Made by a program: the position numbers and the translations under genes. The notes beneath the pieces are model-generated. The model was not told where the DNA came from. It was given only the letters and a program-made list of their open reading frames with translations, and did not search any database. A DNA stretch of 40,480 nt from Candidatus Rariloculus versatilis. GTDB lineage: Bacteria; Pseudomonadota; Gammaproteobacteria; Steroidobacterales; Rariloculaceae. Shown here piece by piece: positions 1 through 9,249 of the stretch (the first letter of the stretch is position 1; each line of letters begins with the position of its first letter). The stretch is from NCBI GenBank assembly GCA_028278665.1, contig JAQAJI010000003.1, forward strand, positions 1 to 40,480, written 5' to 3'.

Positions 1-2
1 CC

Positions 3-65
3 CTGCACACCGTTGTCGAGTCCGACGACCGCGCCGTATTTCAGCGCGTCGGCACCGTTCAGTAG
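3..65 (+). CDS. possible 3' end of a CDS entering from the left edge (...LHTVVESDDRAVFQRVGTVQ*)
   Basis: Open frame from position 3 to TAG at 63-65; too short to identify. The stop codon lies inside the first copy of a 60-bp tandem repeat. Confidence 0.3.
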   Translation: MHTVVESDDRAVFQRVGTVQ

Positions 66-177
66 CTCCCCGAACCGCCGTGTGCAACCAGACGATTCGC
101 GCCGGGCGATCCTGGAATTCAGTAGCTCCCCGAACCGCCGTGTGCGAGCCGACGATTCGCGCCGGGCGATCCTGAAA
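58..177. repeat. 60-bp direct tandem repeat, two copies (58-117, 118-177)
   Basis: TTCAGTAGCTCCCCGAACCGCCGTGTGC...GACGATTCGCGCCGGGCGATCCTG present twice in tandem with a few mismatches. Confidence 0.95.
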
Positions 178-238
178 CAGCAAGACCGGGAGGCGTTCGA
201 GTGAGCGCCTCCCCGTCATCGTGCCTGAGTTTCAGAGC

Positions 239-736
239 TTATTCGTCGCGTTCGCGATAGCTGCGGTGACAGGCCCCGCAGTTGCCGGCCGTGCTCTGCA
301 CGAGGCCCTGCGCGGCCGCGAATCCACCGTCCTCGACAACCTGTGCCAACTCCTGAGCGGCGTTCAACATGTTGGCGGCACGCTCGTTGAAGTCGTCCAT
401 GTTGGTCCAGATTTCGGGCATCGCGGCGCTCGCGGCAGGCGCGTTGGAGACATCCGCTCCGAAGCCTTCGGTAATCATGCCCGCGGCAGCGACGAGGTCG
501 TTGACGTTCTTGGCGAATACCGCCTCGTCGACCGGGACTTCCTCGCGCGCCATGGCGCCGATCGGGCCCATCTTGCCTGCCGCCACGCGCATCACGGCCT
601 GACGGAAGCGAAACGCGGCAGCTTCGGGCGTGTCTTCGTCGGCACCGCCGCCTCCGCCGCCCGGAGCGCACGCTCCCACAAGTGCCAGCGAGGCGGCCGC
701 GCCGAGCATCATCAACTTCCTGTACGGATTCTTCAT
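239..736 (-). CDS. c-type cytochrome, c'/c556-like lipoprotein
   Basis: Lipobox-like N-terminus (LALVGAC) and single C-terminal CxxCH heme motif (CGACHRSYRERDE), the layout of the cytochrome c'/c556 family. Confidence 0.85.
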   Translation of the reverse strand: MKNPYRKLMMLGAAASLALVGACAPGGGGGGADEDTPEAAAFRFRQAVMRVAAGKMGPIGAMAREEVPVDEAVFAKNVNDLVAAAGMITEGFGADVSNAPAASAAMPEIWTNMDDFNERAANMLNAAQELAQVVEDGGFAAAQGLVQSTAGNCGACHRSYRERDE

Positions 737-940
737 GCTTCACCCTTCTCCTGATTGAGCCGAAATCCCGGTGTCGAAAACCCGGCCGGAGCATATACAA
801 ATCGCTCCCGCTGCCGCAAGCATTGGCCGGCGTCGTGCGGCGCGGTCCACTCCACGGCCCGCTTTGCCGCGAGATATGCCGTCAAACGCAATGCTGTGCC
901 CGCCGCGGGCCGTCAGCTACCCGCGGAGTCGAATTTCCCG

Positions 941-1984
941 TCAGTCGCCGCTGCCGAGTATCCGGTACATGCCGGCGATGTTGTTGGGAAGCCAGTTGAA
1001 CGAACCCCACTCGCTGTACGCGTCCATCGTGATGCTGGCCTGCAGTTCCTCGAGGCTCTGTCCGTCGGCCATGCCGGCGGCGACTGCGTCGCGCAACTCC
1101 TCGATGTAGCGCCGGTGGTCTGCGACATCCCCTTTCGTCCCGATGTCGCCGTGACCGCCGACCGCGACGCTGAAATCGATCGCCTCGACGGCCTGTATGG
1201 TCTCGACCAGGCTGTCCACGCTCGTCAGGCCCGGAAAGTCCATGAACGGCAGGCGCTTCACGCTGATGATGTCCACGAAGAACACGGCGTCTTCATCCGG
1301 AAAGCGCAACACCGTCATGTCGGGCGAATGATCGGCCGCGATGTGGATCAGTTCGACGGACTTGCCGCCGAGCGTGATGGTCCGCGTGTCCGAGTAGAGG
1401 GTCGACGGCGGATGGACTTCGCTGACCGGGCCTCGCGCGATTTCGGCGCCCGTGAGCATGCCGTCGCCGTCCGCATCGATCAGGGCGAACTGGCCGGCCA
1501 GGTTGCCGCTCGCTTCGGACTCCTCGATCTGGCCGTTGCCGTTCGCGTCGAGACCGGCCGCAGCGTCGCTGAGCGGCGTGTCCGCACTCGGCAGGGCAAG
1601 CGCAGCGGGCATCGTCTCGTGCCCGACGACCTCGGCCGTATCGGCGAAGACCTCACCGCCCGAGGCATGATCCCAGTGGAAATGGCTGTATGCGACGACA
1701 CGGACCGGCACGTCATACATTGACGCGAGTTCACCCTGCAACCACTCCGCAAAGTCCCGGTTGATCGGGTCAGAGACGACGATGCCTTCGGACGTCACGA
1801 GAAACACGGTGTTGTGTGCGTTGTTGTGTGCACGGTAGAGGTCTCCACCCACGTGCACGATGCCGCGGTCGGGCGCCTGTTGCGCCAGCGCGAGACCGCC
1901 GACGGCAAGTCCGGCAAGCGCTGACACCCGAACAATCCCCCTCAAACTCTTGCTGCTCATTGCTGCCTCCGTGATCTTGGCCAT
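941..1984 (-). CDS. secreted MBL-fold metallo-hydrolase with inserted EF-hand pair
   Basis: Signal peptide; SHFHWDH metal motif; two canonical EF-hand loops DANGNGQIEESE and DADGDGMLTGAE in the middle of the protein. Confidence 0.88.
   Translation of the reverse strand: MAKITEAAMSSKSLRGIVRVSALAGLAVGGLALAQQAPDRGIVHVGGDLYRAHNNAHNTVFLVTSEGIVVSDPINRDFAEWLQGELASMYDVPVRVVAYSHFHWDHASGGEVFADTAEVVGHETMPAALALPSADTPLSDAAAGLDANGNGQIEESEASGNLAGQFALIDADGDGMLTGAEIARGPVSEVHPPSTLYSDTRTITLGGKSVELIHIAADHSPDMTVLRFPDEDAVFFVDIISVKRLPFMDFPGLTSVDSLVETIQAVEAIDFSVAVGGHGDIGTKGDVADHRRYIEELRDAVAAGMADGQSLEELQASITMDAYSEWGSFNWLPNNIAGMYRILGSGD
1442..1549 (-). other. two canonical EF-hand Ca2+-binding loops inside the MBL-fold protein
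   Basis: DxNxNGxIxxxE (1514-1549) and DxDxDGxLxxxE (1442-1477), read on the minus strand. Confidence 0.9.
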
Positions 1985-2117
1985 GGACGGGCTCCGTGGC
2001 CTTTGTTAGTGGCCGGACTAGTCTAGCAGCCCGCAGCGACAAGCGCGCCGCACACGGCGACAGACCCCTGCGACTGCGTCCGTCCGCCACGGACCACCGG
2101 CATGGTTTCCGGCGCGT

Positions 2118-2549
2118 TCAGCTCCCGTCCGAACGCTTGCCCTTCAGTGCTTCGTCGACGACGAACAGGTCCATGAGCATGGCCCGCACGTGAATGTTGC
2201 CGTTGAAATTGTCCACGAGCTGGGAGCTTATGTCCGGCTGCGCGAGTACCAGGCGCACCGCCCCGCGCGCCTTTCGCGCATCGTCCTCCAGAGCGTCGAA
2301 GAACGCCCCGCAGGCCGCGACGAGCGCCGCACCGCGTTGCCCGGCGCGGGCGCGCACCACGTCGCCGAGTCCGGTCAGCGCCTGTTCCATGTTGCCCAGG
2401 AACTCGCGTACCTCGTGTCCGGCGCCGCCGCCGCGGTCGGTGCTGCGGCCCTGCGCCGCGTAGGCCAGCAGGAACTCGTAGCCGGACTCGATCGCTTCGA
2501 CCCTTGCTTTCAAGTCCGCCTCCGGACCGATTTGCTGTTCTTTGCTCAT
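2118..2549 (-). CDS. hypothetical protein (~143 aa) coupled to cytochrome b subunit
   Basis: Starts MSKEQQIGPEADLKARVEAIESGYEFLLAYAAQGR; ATG overlaps the stop of the cytochrome b gene (ATGA overlap). The ORF track extends it too far upstream, antisense to nothing but overlapping the cytochrome b gene. Confidence 0.7.
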   Translation of the reverse strand: MSKEQQIGPEADLKARVEAIESGYEFLLAYAAQGRSTDRGGGAGHEVREFLGNMEQALTGLGDVVRARAGQRGAALVAACGAFFDALEDDARKARGAVRLVLAQPDISSQLVDNFNGNIHVRAMLMDLFVVDEALKGKRSDGS

Positions 2550-3211
2550 TTGACCTGCCATCGTTCCGGATCGTGATACGTCCGATATTCCTTGCGGGTG
2601 ATCCAGCCCAAAATCATCGAACGCGTGAAAAGCAGCTTCTCCGGGCGCAACGCGAAATAGACGTGCGCCATCACCATCGTGATGAGCAGCAGGGCGGTCA
2701 GGCCATGCAGCACATAGATCACGCCCCAGGTGGCATCGGAGAGGATGTACTGGTTGCTGTCCCACCACGGCGTGTCGATCTTGGCCATCATGATCGCGCC
2801 CGTGACGAGCGCGACGAGCACGACGCCCGTGAATGCATGGTGGATGAGTTTCTGCGCGAGCGAGTACTTTCCGGGTCTTGGCGGCACGGCGTCGCTCAGG
2901 CGCATGTTGAAACGCGCAAGCGCCTGCACGTCGCGCAGGTCCGCGCTGCCGATGAGCATGGATCGGATGTCCTTCCAGAACAGCGCGCGTACCGTGTGCA
3001 CCAGCACGGCGGCGATCAACACGAAACCGCTGACCCAGTGCGCTGTCACCCACGGAAACTGCCAGCCGAGAATCGGCAGAAAGGACGTTGCGAGCAGGAT
3101 CAGCGTGCAGGCTGCCATGAGCCAGTGCAGTAGGCGATCCGTCAGGGCGTGCCTGAGAATCCGGTCGGTGACGGCGGAGCCGCTCGTCCGCTCTGAAACC
3201 GGTCGATTCAC
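2546..3211 (-). CDS. cytochrome b/b561 domain protein (formate dehydrogenase gamma-like membrane subunit)
   Basis: Four hydrophobic segments with conserved His (RLLHWLMAACTLILLATSFLPILGW, HWVSGFVLIAAVLVHTVRALFW, HHAFTGVVLVALVTGAIMM, YVLHGLTALLLITMVMAHVYFAL). Confidence 0.85.
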   Translation of the reverse strand: MNRPVSERTSGSAVTDRILRHALTDRLLHWLMAACTLILLATSFLPILGWQFPWVTAHWVSGFVLIAAVLVHTVRALFWKDIRSMLIGSADLRDVQALARFNMRLSDAVPPRPGKYSLAQKLIHHAFTGVVLVALVTGAIMMAKIDTPWWDSNQYILSDATWGVIYVLHGLTALLLITMVMAHVYFALRPEKLLFTRSMILGWITRKEYRTYHDPERWQVK

Positions 3212-3233
3212 TCGGAATGGCTGCTGTGTTTGC

Positions 3234-3386
3234 TTACTTGCGCTTCGGCGCGAGGAACAAGCGGTACGCCGCGTGGAGCACGATGAGCGCCGCGCCTACG
3301 GCGACGAAGACCAGGATCAGGTCCCAGGACATCCCCGCGAGCGTTTCCTGGCCGTAGACGTTTCGGCTGGTTCGAAACAGCTCCAC
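3234..3386 (-). CDS. small single-pass membrane protein (~50 aa; GTG start), not in ORF track
   Basis: Open frame M(GTG)ELFRTSRNVYGQETLAGMSWDLILVFVAVGAALIVLHAAYRLFLAPKRK* between FAD subunit and cytochrome b genes; one clear TM helix plus basic tail. Confidence 0.6.
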   Translation of the reverse strand: MELFRTSRNVYGQETLAGMSWDLILVFVAVGAALIVLHAAYRLFLAPKRK

Positions 3387-3416
3387 GAGTTCACGTTTCT
3401 CCGCTTCAGACTGCGG

Positions 3417-4409
3417 CTAAGCGTCCCTGATCGCTCGCGTCACGAGGTTCTGCAGCAGCGGGATCTTGAAGTGGTTGAAATTGAACGGCGTCGCACCGCG
3501 AACGGCCGTCTGCCCGGCAACGGCCGCCGTGGCCTCGTTCTTGGGCTGCCCGGTCACCGCCTGCTCGACCGCGGTCAGGCGCCGCGGTATGCATTGCACG
3601 GCGCCCGCGACGATCCGGATGCTCTGCACGGTGTCGTCCTCGACGAACATCGCCGCGGCGATGTTGACGAGCGGGAAGTCCCAGGTGTTTCGGTCGGCGA
3701 CCTTCTCGAAGTAGAAGCGCGCGCCGGCCCAGTCCGCCGGAATCCGGATCGCCGTGAGCACGTCGCCGGGCTCGAGCACGGTCATGCGCTCGATGTCGAT
3801 ATCAGGGCCGATGAAGAATTCTTCCGCCGCGATCTCGCGGTCGCCGTCGGCGTCGCGCACGACCATCCTTGCATCGAGGGCGACGAGCGCGGGCGCCATG
3901 TCGGAGGGCGAAACCGCAATGCAGCGGTCAGCGCCCCACAGGCAGTGCTCGCGGTTCTGGCCTTCGGGCGTATCGGCGTAGCACTCGTTGCCGCCGGCGC
4001 GATAGCAGTCGACGCCGTAACGGTAGTACCAGCAGCGCGTGTCCTGGCAGACATTGCCGCCGATCGTGCTCGCGTTTCTGATCTGCGGGCTCGCCACGCG
4101 CCGCGTTGCATCGGCAAGCACGGAGTATCGCTCCTGGATCAATGCGCTCGACTCGATCTCGGTCAGCGACGTCATCGCGCCGATCTCGATACCGCCGTCG
4201 TCCATCTCGCGAATGCCGCGCAACTCGTCGAGTCCCGAGAGATCCACGACGTATTGCGGGCGTTTCACGCGGTCCTTGAACCAGTCGAGGCTGTCGTTAC
4301 CGCCGGCCAGCGCCCACGCTTCGCCCCCGTAGCGCCCCAACAGGTCAACCGCGCCATCCACCGAATCAGGCTGGTACAGTTCAAATCCCGGCATCATGTC
4401 TTTGGACAT
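3417..4409 (-). CDS. xanthine dehydrogenase family FAD-binding (M) subunit
   Basis: FAD-binding molybdopterin dehydrogenase motifs: WALAGGNDSL, ASPQIRNASTIGGNVCQDTRCWYYR. Confidence 0.92.
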   Translation of the reverse strand: MSKDMMPGFELYQPDSVDGAVDLLGRYGGEAWALAGGNDSLDWFKDRVKRPQYVVDLSGLDELRGIREMDDGGIEIGAMTSLTEIESSALIQERYSVLADATRRVASPQIRNASTIGGNVCQDTRCWYYRYGVDCYRAGGNECYADTPEGQNREHCLWGADRCIAVSPSDMAPALVALDARMVVRDADGDREIAAEEFFIGPDIDIERMTVLEPGDVLTAIRIPADWAGARFYFEKVADRNTWDFPLVNIAAAMFVEDDTVQSIRIVAGAVQCIPRRLTAVEQAVTGQPKNEATAAVAGQTAVRGATPFNFNHFKIPLLQNLVTRAIRDA

Positions 4410-4462
4410 GGCTCGCGCTCCTTATGCAAAGTTGTATTGGAGTGTGGAGAAGCTCATGGTGG

Positions 4463-5143
4463 TCACGCCATCTCCGCCGCTCGCATGACTGAATTGAGGT
4501 AGTTGTCGTAGGCGCCGCAGCGGCACAGGTTCCCGGACATCGCAAGCCGCGCCTCGTCGCGCGTCGGGTTCGGGTTCGCCGTGAGCAGCGCAACAGCGCT
4601 CATGATCTGGCCCGGGGTGCAGAAACCGCATTGCGGGCCGAGTTCGTCGATCATCGCCTGCTGAACCGGATGCAGTTCGCCGGACTCGCTCTCGAGGCCT
4701 TCGACCGTAGTGATTGCCTTGTTCCTGGCCGCATGCGTCAGCGTCGAACACGAGTAATGCGCGACGTCGTCAAGCAACACCGTGCAAGCCCCGCACTCGC
4801 CCCTGTCGCAGCCGAGCTTGGTGCCCGTGAGGTTCAGCTTGTAGCGCAGCGTCATAGCGAGCGTTTCGTTTGGCATCACGTCGACGCGCCGCATCTGGCC
4901 GTTGACGTTGAGCGTCAGCAGCCGCTCGACTCCGCCGGCCGCAGCCGGTGCAGCCCCCTGTTCACCCGGCTCGCAGGCGGTCAGGAACACGGCGGCACTC
5001 GAGGCGACCGCGCCCGAAGCAATGACACCCTTGATGAACTGGCGGCGCGACGCCTTGGTCGATGCGACTTGCGTCAGCGCGCCGTCGTCAAAACGCGGCT
5101 CCGGAAATGACTCCGGTCCTGTGACGAGGTTCTTATCGGACAT
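4463..5143 (-). CDS. xanthine dehydrogenase family 2Fe-2S subunit with Tat signal
   Basis: SRRQFIKGVIASGAVASSAAVFLTACEPG (twin-arginine, lipobox-like) then CDRGECGACTVLLDD and CGFCTPGQIM / CRCGAYDNY cluster motifs. Confidence 0.95.
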   Translation of the reverse strand: MSDKNLVTGPESFPEPRFDDGALTQVASTKASRRQFIKGVIASGAVASSAAVFLTACEPGEQGAAPAAAGGVERLLTLNVNGQMRRVDVMPNETLAMTLRYKLNLTGTKLGCDRGECGACTVLLDDVAHYSCSTLTHAARNKAITTVEGLESESGELHPVQQAMIDELGPQCGFCTPGQIMSAVALLTANPNPTRDEARLAMSGNLCRCGAYDNYLNSVMRAAEMA

Positions 5144-5335
5144 GAGGAAATCTCCCCTCGGACAAGCTGGACATGGATCTAATCGAACAGATGCTAGGTG
5201 AAATGGCGTAACCGCTCAACAGGTCGACATGGCTCGTTGCGCCTGCCGGCGGTAGCGTCGTCTCCAAGCTTCTCTTCGCTCTCAATTGACTGCTCTTTGC
5301 CTGATCTTCAACCGCTTCGGGTACTTGCCTGCAGG

Positions 5336-7747
5336 CTAGGCCGTGTTGACCTGCAAGGGCGTATGCGACTGCTCGCGGCCGGACGCGGCGTTGACGATCA
5401 TGTCGGTAGTAACCGGCGTACGATTGAAATAGTGTCCACCGAGCGCGTCGGAAATCGCGCTCAGCAACGCCGCGGCGGCACAGCCCTGCACGGGCTCGCC
5501 GACACCCTTGGCGCCGATCGGATTCTGCGGGTCGGCGGTGCCGACTGCGGCCGAAGTCATCGTCGCCGCACTGTCCAGATAGGACGGCGGACCGGACTGC
5601 TGCAAGCCGATGTTGCCTGGCAGACCGGTCTGCGGATCGTAGATGTGCCGTTCGGAAACCGCGAGACCGAAGCCCATCACGGCGCCGCCCTTGACCTGCG
5701 TCTCGAGTCCGGCCGGATGAATGACCGTGCCGCAATCGGCGACTCCAAGATAGTCGAGGATGTCGTACTTGCCGGTCTCCAGATCAAGCTCGATCTCGAT
5801 GAAGCCCGCGGCCAGCGCCGCCACGGTGCCGCTGTGTTCCATGTTGTCCTTCGCAACGCCGACGAGGCCCGTGCCCGCGACGCCCGTCGCCGCGGCGCTG
5901 GTCATGGGATTCAGATCGTCGGGAACCTCATGGCCGGAGTATTTGCCGCCGAGTTCGATCGCGCGTTGCGCCGCGGCCTGGTAGGTCATGCCCTGTTCCG
6001 GGTTTTCCTTGAGGAACACACGGTGATCGCCGATGTCGTAGTCGTCGGGCTCGCCGCCGAGATCCATTGCGGCGATCTCCTTGAGTTTGGACACCGCATC
6101 CATGGCGGCCGCCCAGTTCGAGCGCGTCATCGTGAACGAGGTATTGCTGCCGAACTGGCCGAGATTCCATGGCAGATGCTTGCGGCTGTCGCCGCGCACG
6201 ACGACGCAGTCGGCCCAATCGCATTTGAGCGCCTCGGCCGCGGCTCGCGACGTGCCGGTATGCGAATAGGTGCCCAGATTGCCGACGCCGGTGTGAACGT
6301 GCAACTTGCCTTCTGGCCTCAGCACGACGAGTCCGTCGAAACCGCTGCCGCCCGCGGAGTGATAGGCCGTGCCGATGCCAAGACCGGTGACCTTCGAACC
6401 GTTGCGCTGGCCGCTGCGCGCCTTCCTCTCCTCCCAGTTGAATTCTTCGCCGCCGATATCGAGCGCATCGCCGAGATGCGCGCTGGTGACGCCGCCCTGA
6501 TTGGCGCCGTAGCGCGCCGTGCTGTCCGGAGCGTTGATGCGCCGTACGGCAAGCCGATCGACCCCGAGTTCATTGGCCGCCTTGTCCATTAGCGGCTCGA
6601 CCGCCTCGGCGATCTGGTTCTGGCCGGGGCCGCGCTGTGGTGCGCGCGGCGGCGTATTGGTCAGCACTGGCACGCCGCGGAAGCGCATCGCCGGAACCGT
6701 ATAGACGAGCGACACGGCATCGGCCGCCGACTGCCAGTCATTGAAACCGGCATTCGGGCCGTTTTCCTGAACGATGTACAGATCGACAGCCGTGACGCGC
6801 CCATCAGCGGCGAAGCCCATCTTGATCCGGCCCTGGAAGCCCGGCCGCGCCGTACCGATGGAGTATTCCTCGTTGCGCGCGATGCGCATCATCACGGGCC
6901 GGTTGTTGAGTTTCCTCGACATCAGCGCCGGCACCGCCATGATGGGATAGCCGGCGCCCTTCGAGCCGAAGCCGCCGCCGCAGTACTCCGCGATGAAGAC
7001 GAGTTCCTCGGGCGAAATGCCGATGTAACGGGCGACCGTGGGGACCGGAAAGCTCTGGCTCTGCGACGAAGCATGCAGGTGACAGCGGCCGTTCTCCCAG
7101 TAGGCCATGGCCGAACGCGGCTCCATGCAGTGGTGGGAATTGCCGCAGGTCACGAACGTCTCGTCGAGCACGAGCGCGGCGTCTGCCATCCCGGTGTCGA
7201 CATCGCCGTAGGACCATTCGCGCGCGGGCTGCCCCTCGGGAAGCTGCCCTTCCTCGACGGCCGCAAAGTCCGCCGCCGTCCATTTCAATTCCTGCAGGTC
7301 GACGCCCGAACGCAGGTCTGAGATGTAGCCGTTGGTTCTCGCATTCGGGCCGCCCGGGAACAGGCTTTGCAGCGGATCGACCGTGAACGGCAGTTCCTCG
7401 TAGTCGACGCGAATTCTCTCGAGCGCGTCTGCGGCGAGCTCCTCGGTGTCCGCGGCCACGGCCAGGATCGGCTCGCCGACGTACACGGGTTCGTTGGTCA
7501 GAATCGGATCCTGGGGTTCCGGGAAGCTCGGCACTTCGTCGGCCGTCAGGATCCCGTGCACGCCAGGCATCGCGAGCGCCTCGCTCGCATCGATGTTTGT
7601 GACTCGCGCGTGCGGCATGGGGCTCGTCAAGAGCTTCAGAAACACCATGCCGTCGCGCCGGAAGTCCTCGGAGTACCTCGCCCTACCCGTGACCTTCGCC
7701 TCGATGTCCGGAGGAGTGAAGTCCGTGCCGATCAGGTCGTACGCCAT
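5336..7747 (-). CDS. xanthine dehydrogenase/aldehyde oxidase family molybdopterin-binding subunit
   Basis: 803 aa with DIEAKVTGRARYSEDFRRDGMVFLKLLTSPMPHARV, YCGGGFGSKG, and C-terminal QNPIGAKGVGEP motifs typical of the large Mo subunit. Confidence 0.95.
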   Translation of the reverse strand: MAYDLIGTDFTPPDIEAKVTGRARYSEDFRRDGMVFLKLLTSPMPHARVTNIDASEALAMPGVHGILTADEVPSFPEPQDPILTNEPVYVGEPILAVAADTEELAADALERIRVDYEELPFTVDPLQSLFPGGPNARTNGYISDLRSGVDLQELKWTAADFAAVEEGQLPEGQPAREWSYGDVDTGMADAALVLDETFVTCGNSHHCMEPRSAMAYWENGRCHLHASSQSQSFPVPTVARYIGISPEELVFIAEYCGGGFGSKGAGYPIMAVPALMSRKLNNRPVMMRIARNEEYSIGTARPGFQGRIKMGFAADGRVTAVDLYIVQENGPNAGFNDWQSAADAVSLVYTVPAMRFRGVPVLTNTPPRAPQRGPGQNQIAEAVEPLMDKAANELGVDRLAVRRINAPDSTARYGANQGGVTSAHLGDALDIGGEEFNWEERKARSGQRNGSKVTGLGIGTAYHSAGGSGFDGLVVLRPEGKLHVHTGVGNLGTYSHTGTSRAAAEALKCDWADCVVVRGDSRKHLPWNLGQFGSNTSFTMTRSNWAAAMDAVSKLKEIAAMDLGGEPDDYDIGDHRVFLKENPEQGMTYQAAAQRAIELGGKYSGHEVPDDLNPMTSAAATGVAGTGLVGVAKDNMEHSGTVAALAAGFIEIELDLETGKYDILDYLGVADCGTVIHPAGLETQVKGGAVMGFGLAVSERHIYDPQTGLPGNIGLQQSGPPSYLDSAATMTSAAVGTADPQNPIGAKGVGEPVQGCAAAALLSAISDALGGHYFNRTPVTTDMIVNAASGREQSHTPLQVNTA

Positions 7748-8127
7748 TGAATCTCTCCTTTGGGAATCCCCTGTGCGCGCTACGCGCTCTTAGCGCCCGC
7801 AGTTTTTTTCGATCATACCCCAAGAGGCGCCGGAAATGGGAAACCGTAACGGGACCGCGCCCGTTGGTGGCGCGCCTGGGAAGCGATCCTGCGGCGTACG
7901 GCCAGAAACACGCGGGCGGGCGCCTCACCGGTCTCGGTGCGACACGGGACTTTCACCACGGGCTGCCAGGAGCCTGCGCCACAGGAATTCGCGGCTGCAA
8001 ATCCGCGCTCATCCGCCCGTTCGCACGATCGATTTCGTCAAATATGGCTCGATATTCTCCTCGATCGATCGATTGTGCGGACGGCGATAGCGAATTTTCG
8101 CTCTTGCGACTTCCTGCGGCGCAGGCT

Positions 8128-9249
8128 CTAGCGCAAGGTCCTGGACAGGAACGGCAGGCTCACGTCCATCCGGTGGTCGATGCCCGAATGCGTGCCGTCG
8201 AACTCCTCGTAACGATGTTCGACGCCGTGCTCGGCAAGCCGCCTGGAGAGGATGCGGCTGCCGTAATGCAGCCGGTACTGATCGCGCCACCCGCAGTCGA
8301 TGTAGATGCCCTTGAGCGTACGCAGATTCTTGGCGTAGCGTCCAACCAGGTTGATCGGGTCGTGCGCAAGCCAGCGCCGCCAGCGCGCGGCGATGAGTTC
8401 TCCGGTCTCCAGATCGAACGGCAGCCTGAACCCGTTCGGCGCATCGGGATCGGGATCGTAGGTCGCGGCCATGCACAGGTTCATCAGGCAATACCCTTCT
8501 GCACGGTTCAGGACGCTCTTCTTCCAGACATGCGCGAGAAAGCGCGCGACCCGGCCGTCGTCGATGCCCGGGGTGCCGTTCGCCGCTATCGATTCTGCCT
8601 CGTGCGGTCCCGCCTTGAGCGGCGGCTTGCGGAACTTCGCGAGCGCGTCGAGGGTATTGGGCCAGTCGCAACGGTAGATGAAGTCGAAATAGGCGTCGCC
8701 GGAGTGATTGGCGATTGCGCCCCAGTACCGGGCGTACTTCATCGCGTGCAGCATTGCCCCGTAACCGCCGGACGACTTGCCGAAGCAACCGCGGTGCTCG
8801 CGCTCGGCCAGCGTCCTGAACTGCGAATCGATGAGCGGCACGAGTTCGCGCGTGAGGTAGTCGGCATACCGCCCGATCGCGCTCGAGTTCACGTACTGAT
8901 TGCCGCCAAGTGCCGTGAAACAGTCCGGGAAGACGATGATGCACGGACTCATCCGGCGCCCGTGGATCAGGCGCGCCGCGCGTTCGGGCACGTTCTCGTC
9001 GAAGCCCCGCCAGTTCGTGTGCGACTTGCCGCTGCCCGTGTACCCTACGAGATCGAACAGCACGGGGAAACGCCTTCCGGCGCCGCGCCCGGCCTGCCGG
9101 TCGTACTGCGGTGGCAGCCAGACGTCGTGGCGGCGCAGGTGCGGGTCGCCGAGCGGGTTGTCTGCCAGAATCCGCGACTCGTGCTCGAGCGTCACGACTC
9201 GCCCTTCGGGCCATGCCGGCCGTTTGATCGCCATACTTTCTCCGCACAC
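8128..9249 (-). CDS. alpha/beta hydrolase, putative esterase family
   Basis: VWLPPQYD...FPVLFDLVGYTGSGKSHTNW and nucleophile elbow GKSSGGYGAM. Confidence 0.8.
   Translation of the reverse strand: MCGESMAIKRPAWPEGRVVTLEHESRILADNPLGDPHLRRHDVWLPPQYDRQAGRGAGRRFPVLFDLVGYTGSGKSHTNWRGFDENVPERAARLIHGRRMSPCIIVFPDCFTALGGNQYVNSSAIGRYADYLTRELVPLIDSQFRTLAEREHRGCFGKSSGGYGAMLHAMKYARYWGAIANHSGDAYFDFIYRCDWPNTLDALAKFRKPPLKAGPHEAESIAANGTPGIDDGRVARFLAHVWKKSVLNRAEGYCLMNLCMAATYDPDPDAPNGFRLPFDLETGELIAARWRRWLAHDPINLVGRYAKNLRTLKGIYIDCGWRDQYRLHYGSRILSRRLAEHGVEHRYEEFDGTHSGIDHRMDVSLPFLSRTLR

Noticed and set aside
58-177. Tandem repeats as a CRISPR array
   Set aside because: No unique spacers between units; contiguous direct duplication and no cas genes.
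2730-4502. 590-aa plus-strand ORF
   Set aside because: Runs antisense across the cytochrome b and FAD subunit genes; no domain features; shadow ORF.
7777-7809. Hairpin GCGCTA-N8-TAGCGC followed by T7, terminator-like on the plus strand
   Set aside because: No plus-strand gene ends here; flanking genes are minus-strand, where the A-tract precedes the hairpin. At most a leader hairpin or UP-like element; not supportable as a terminator.
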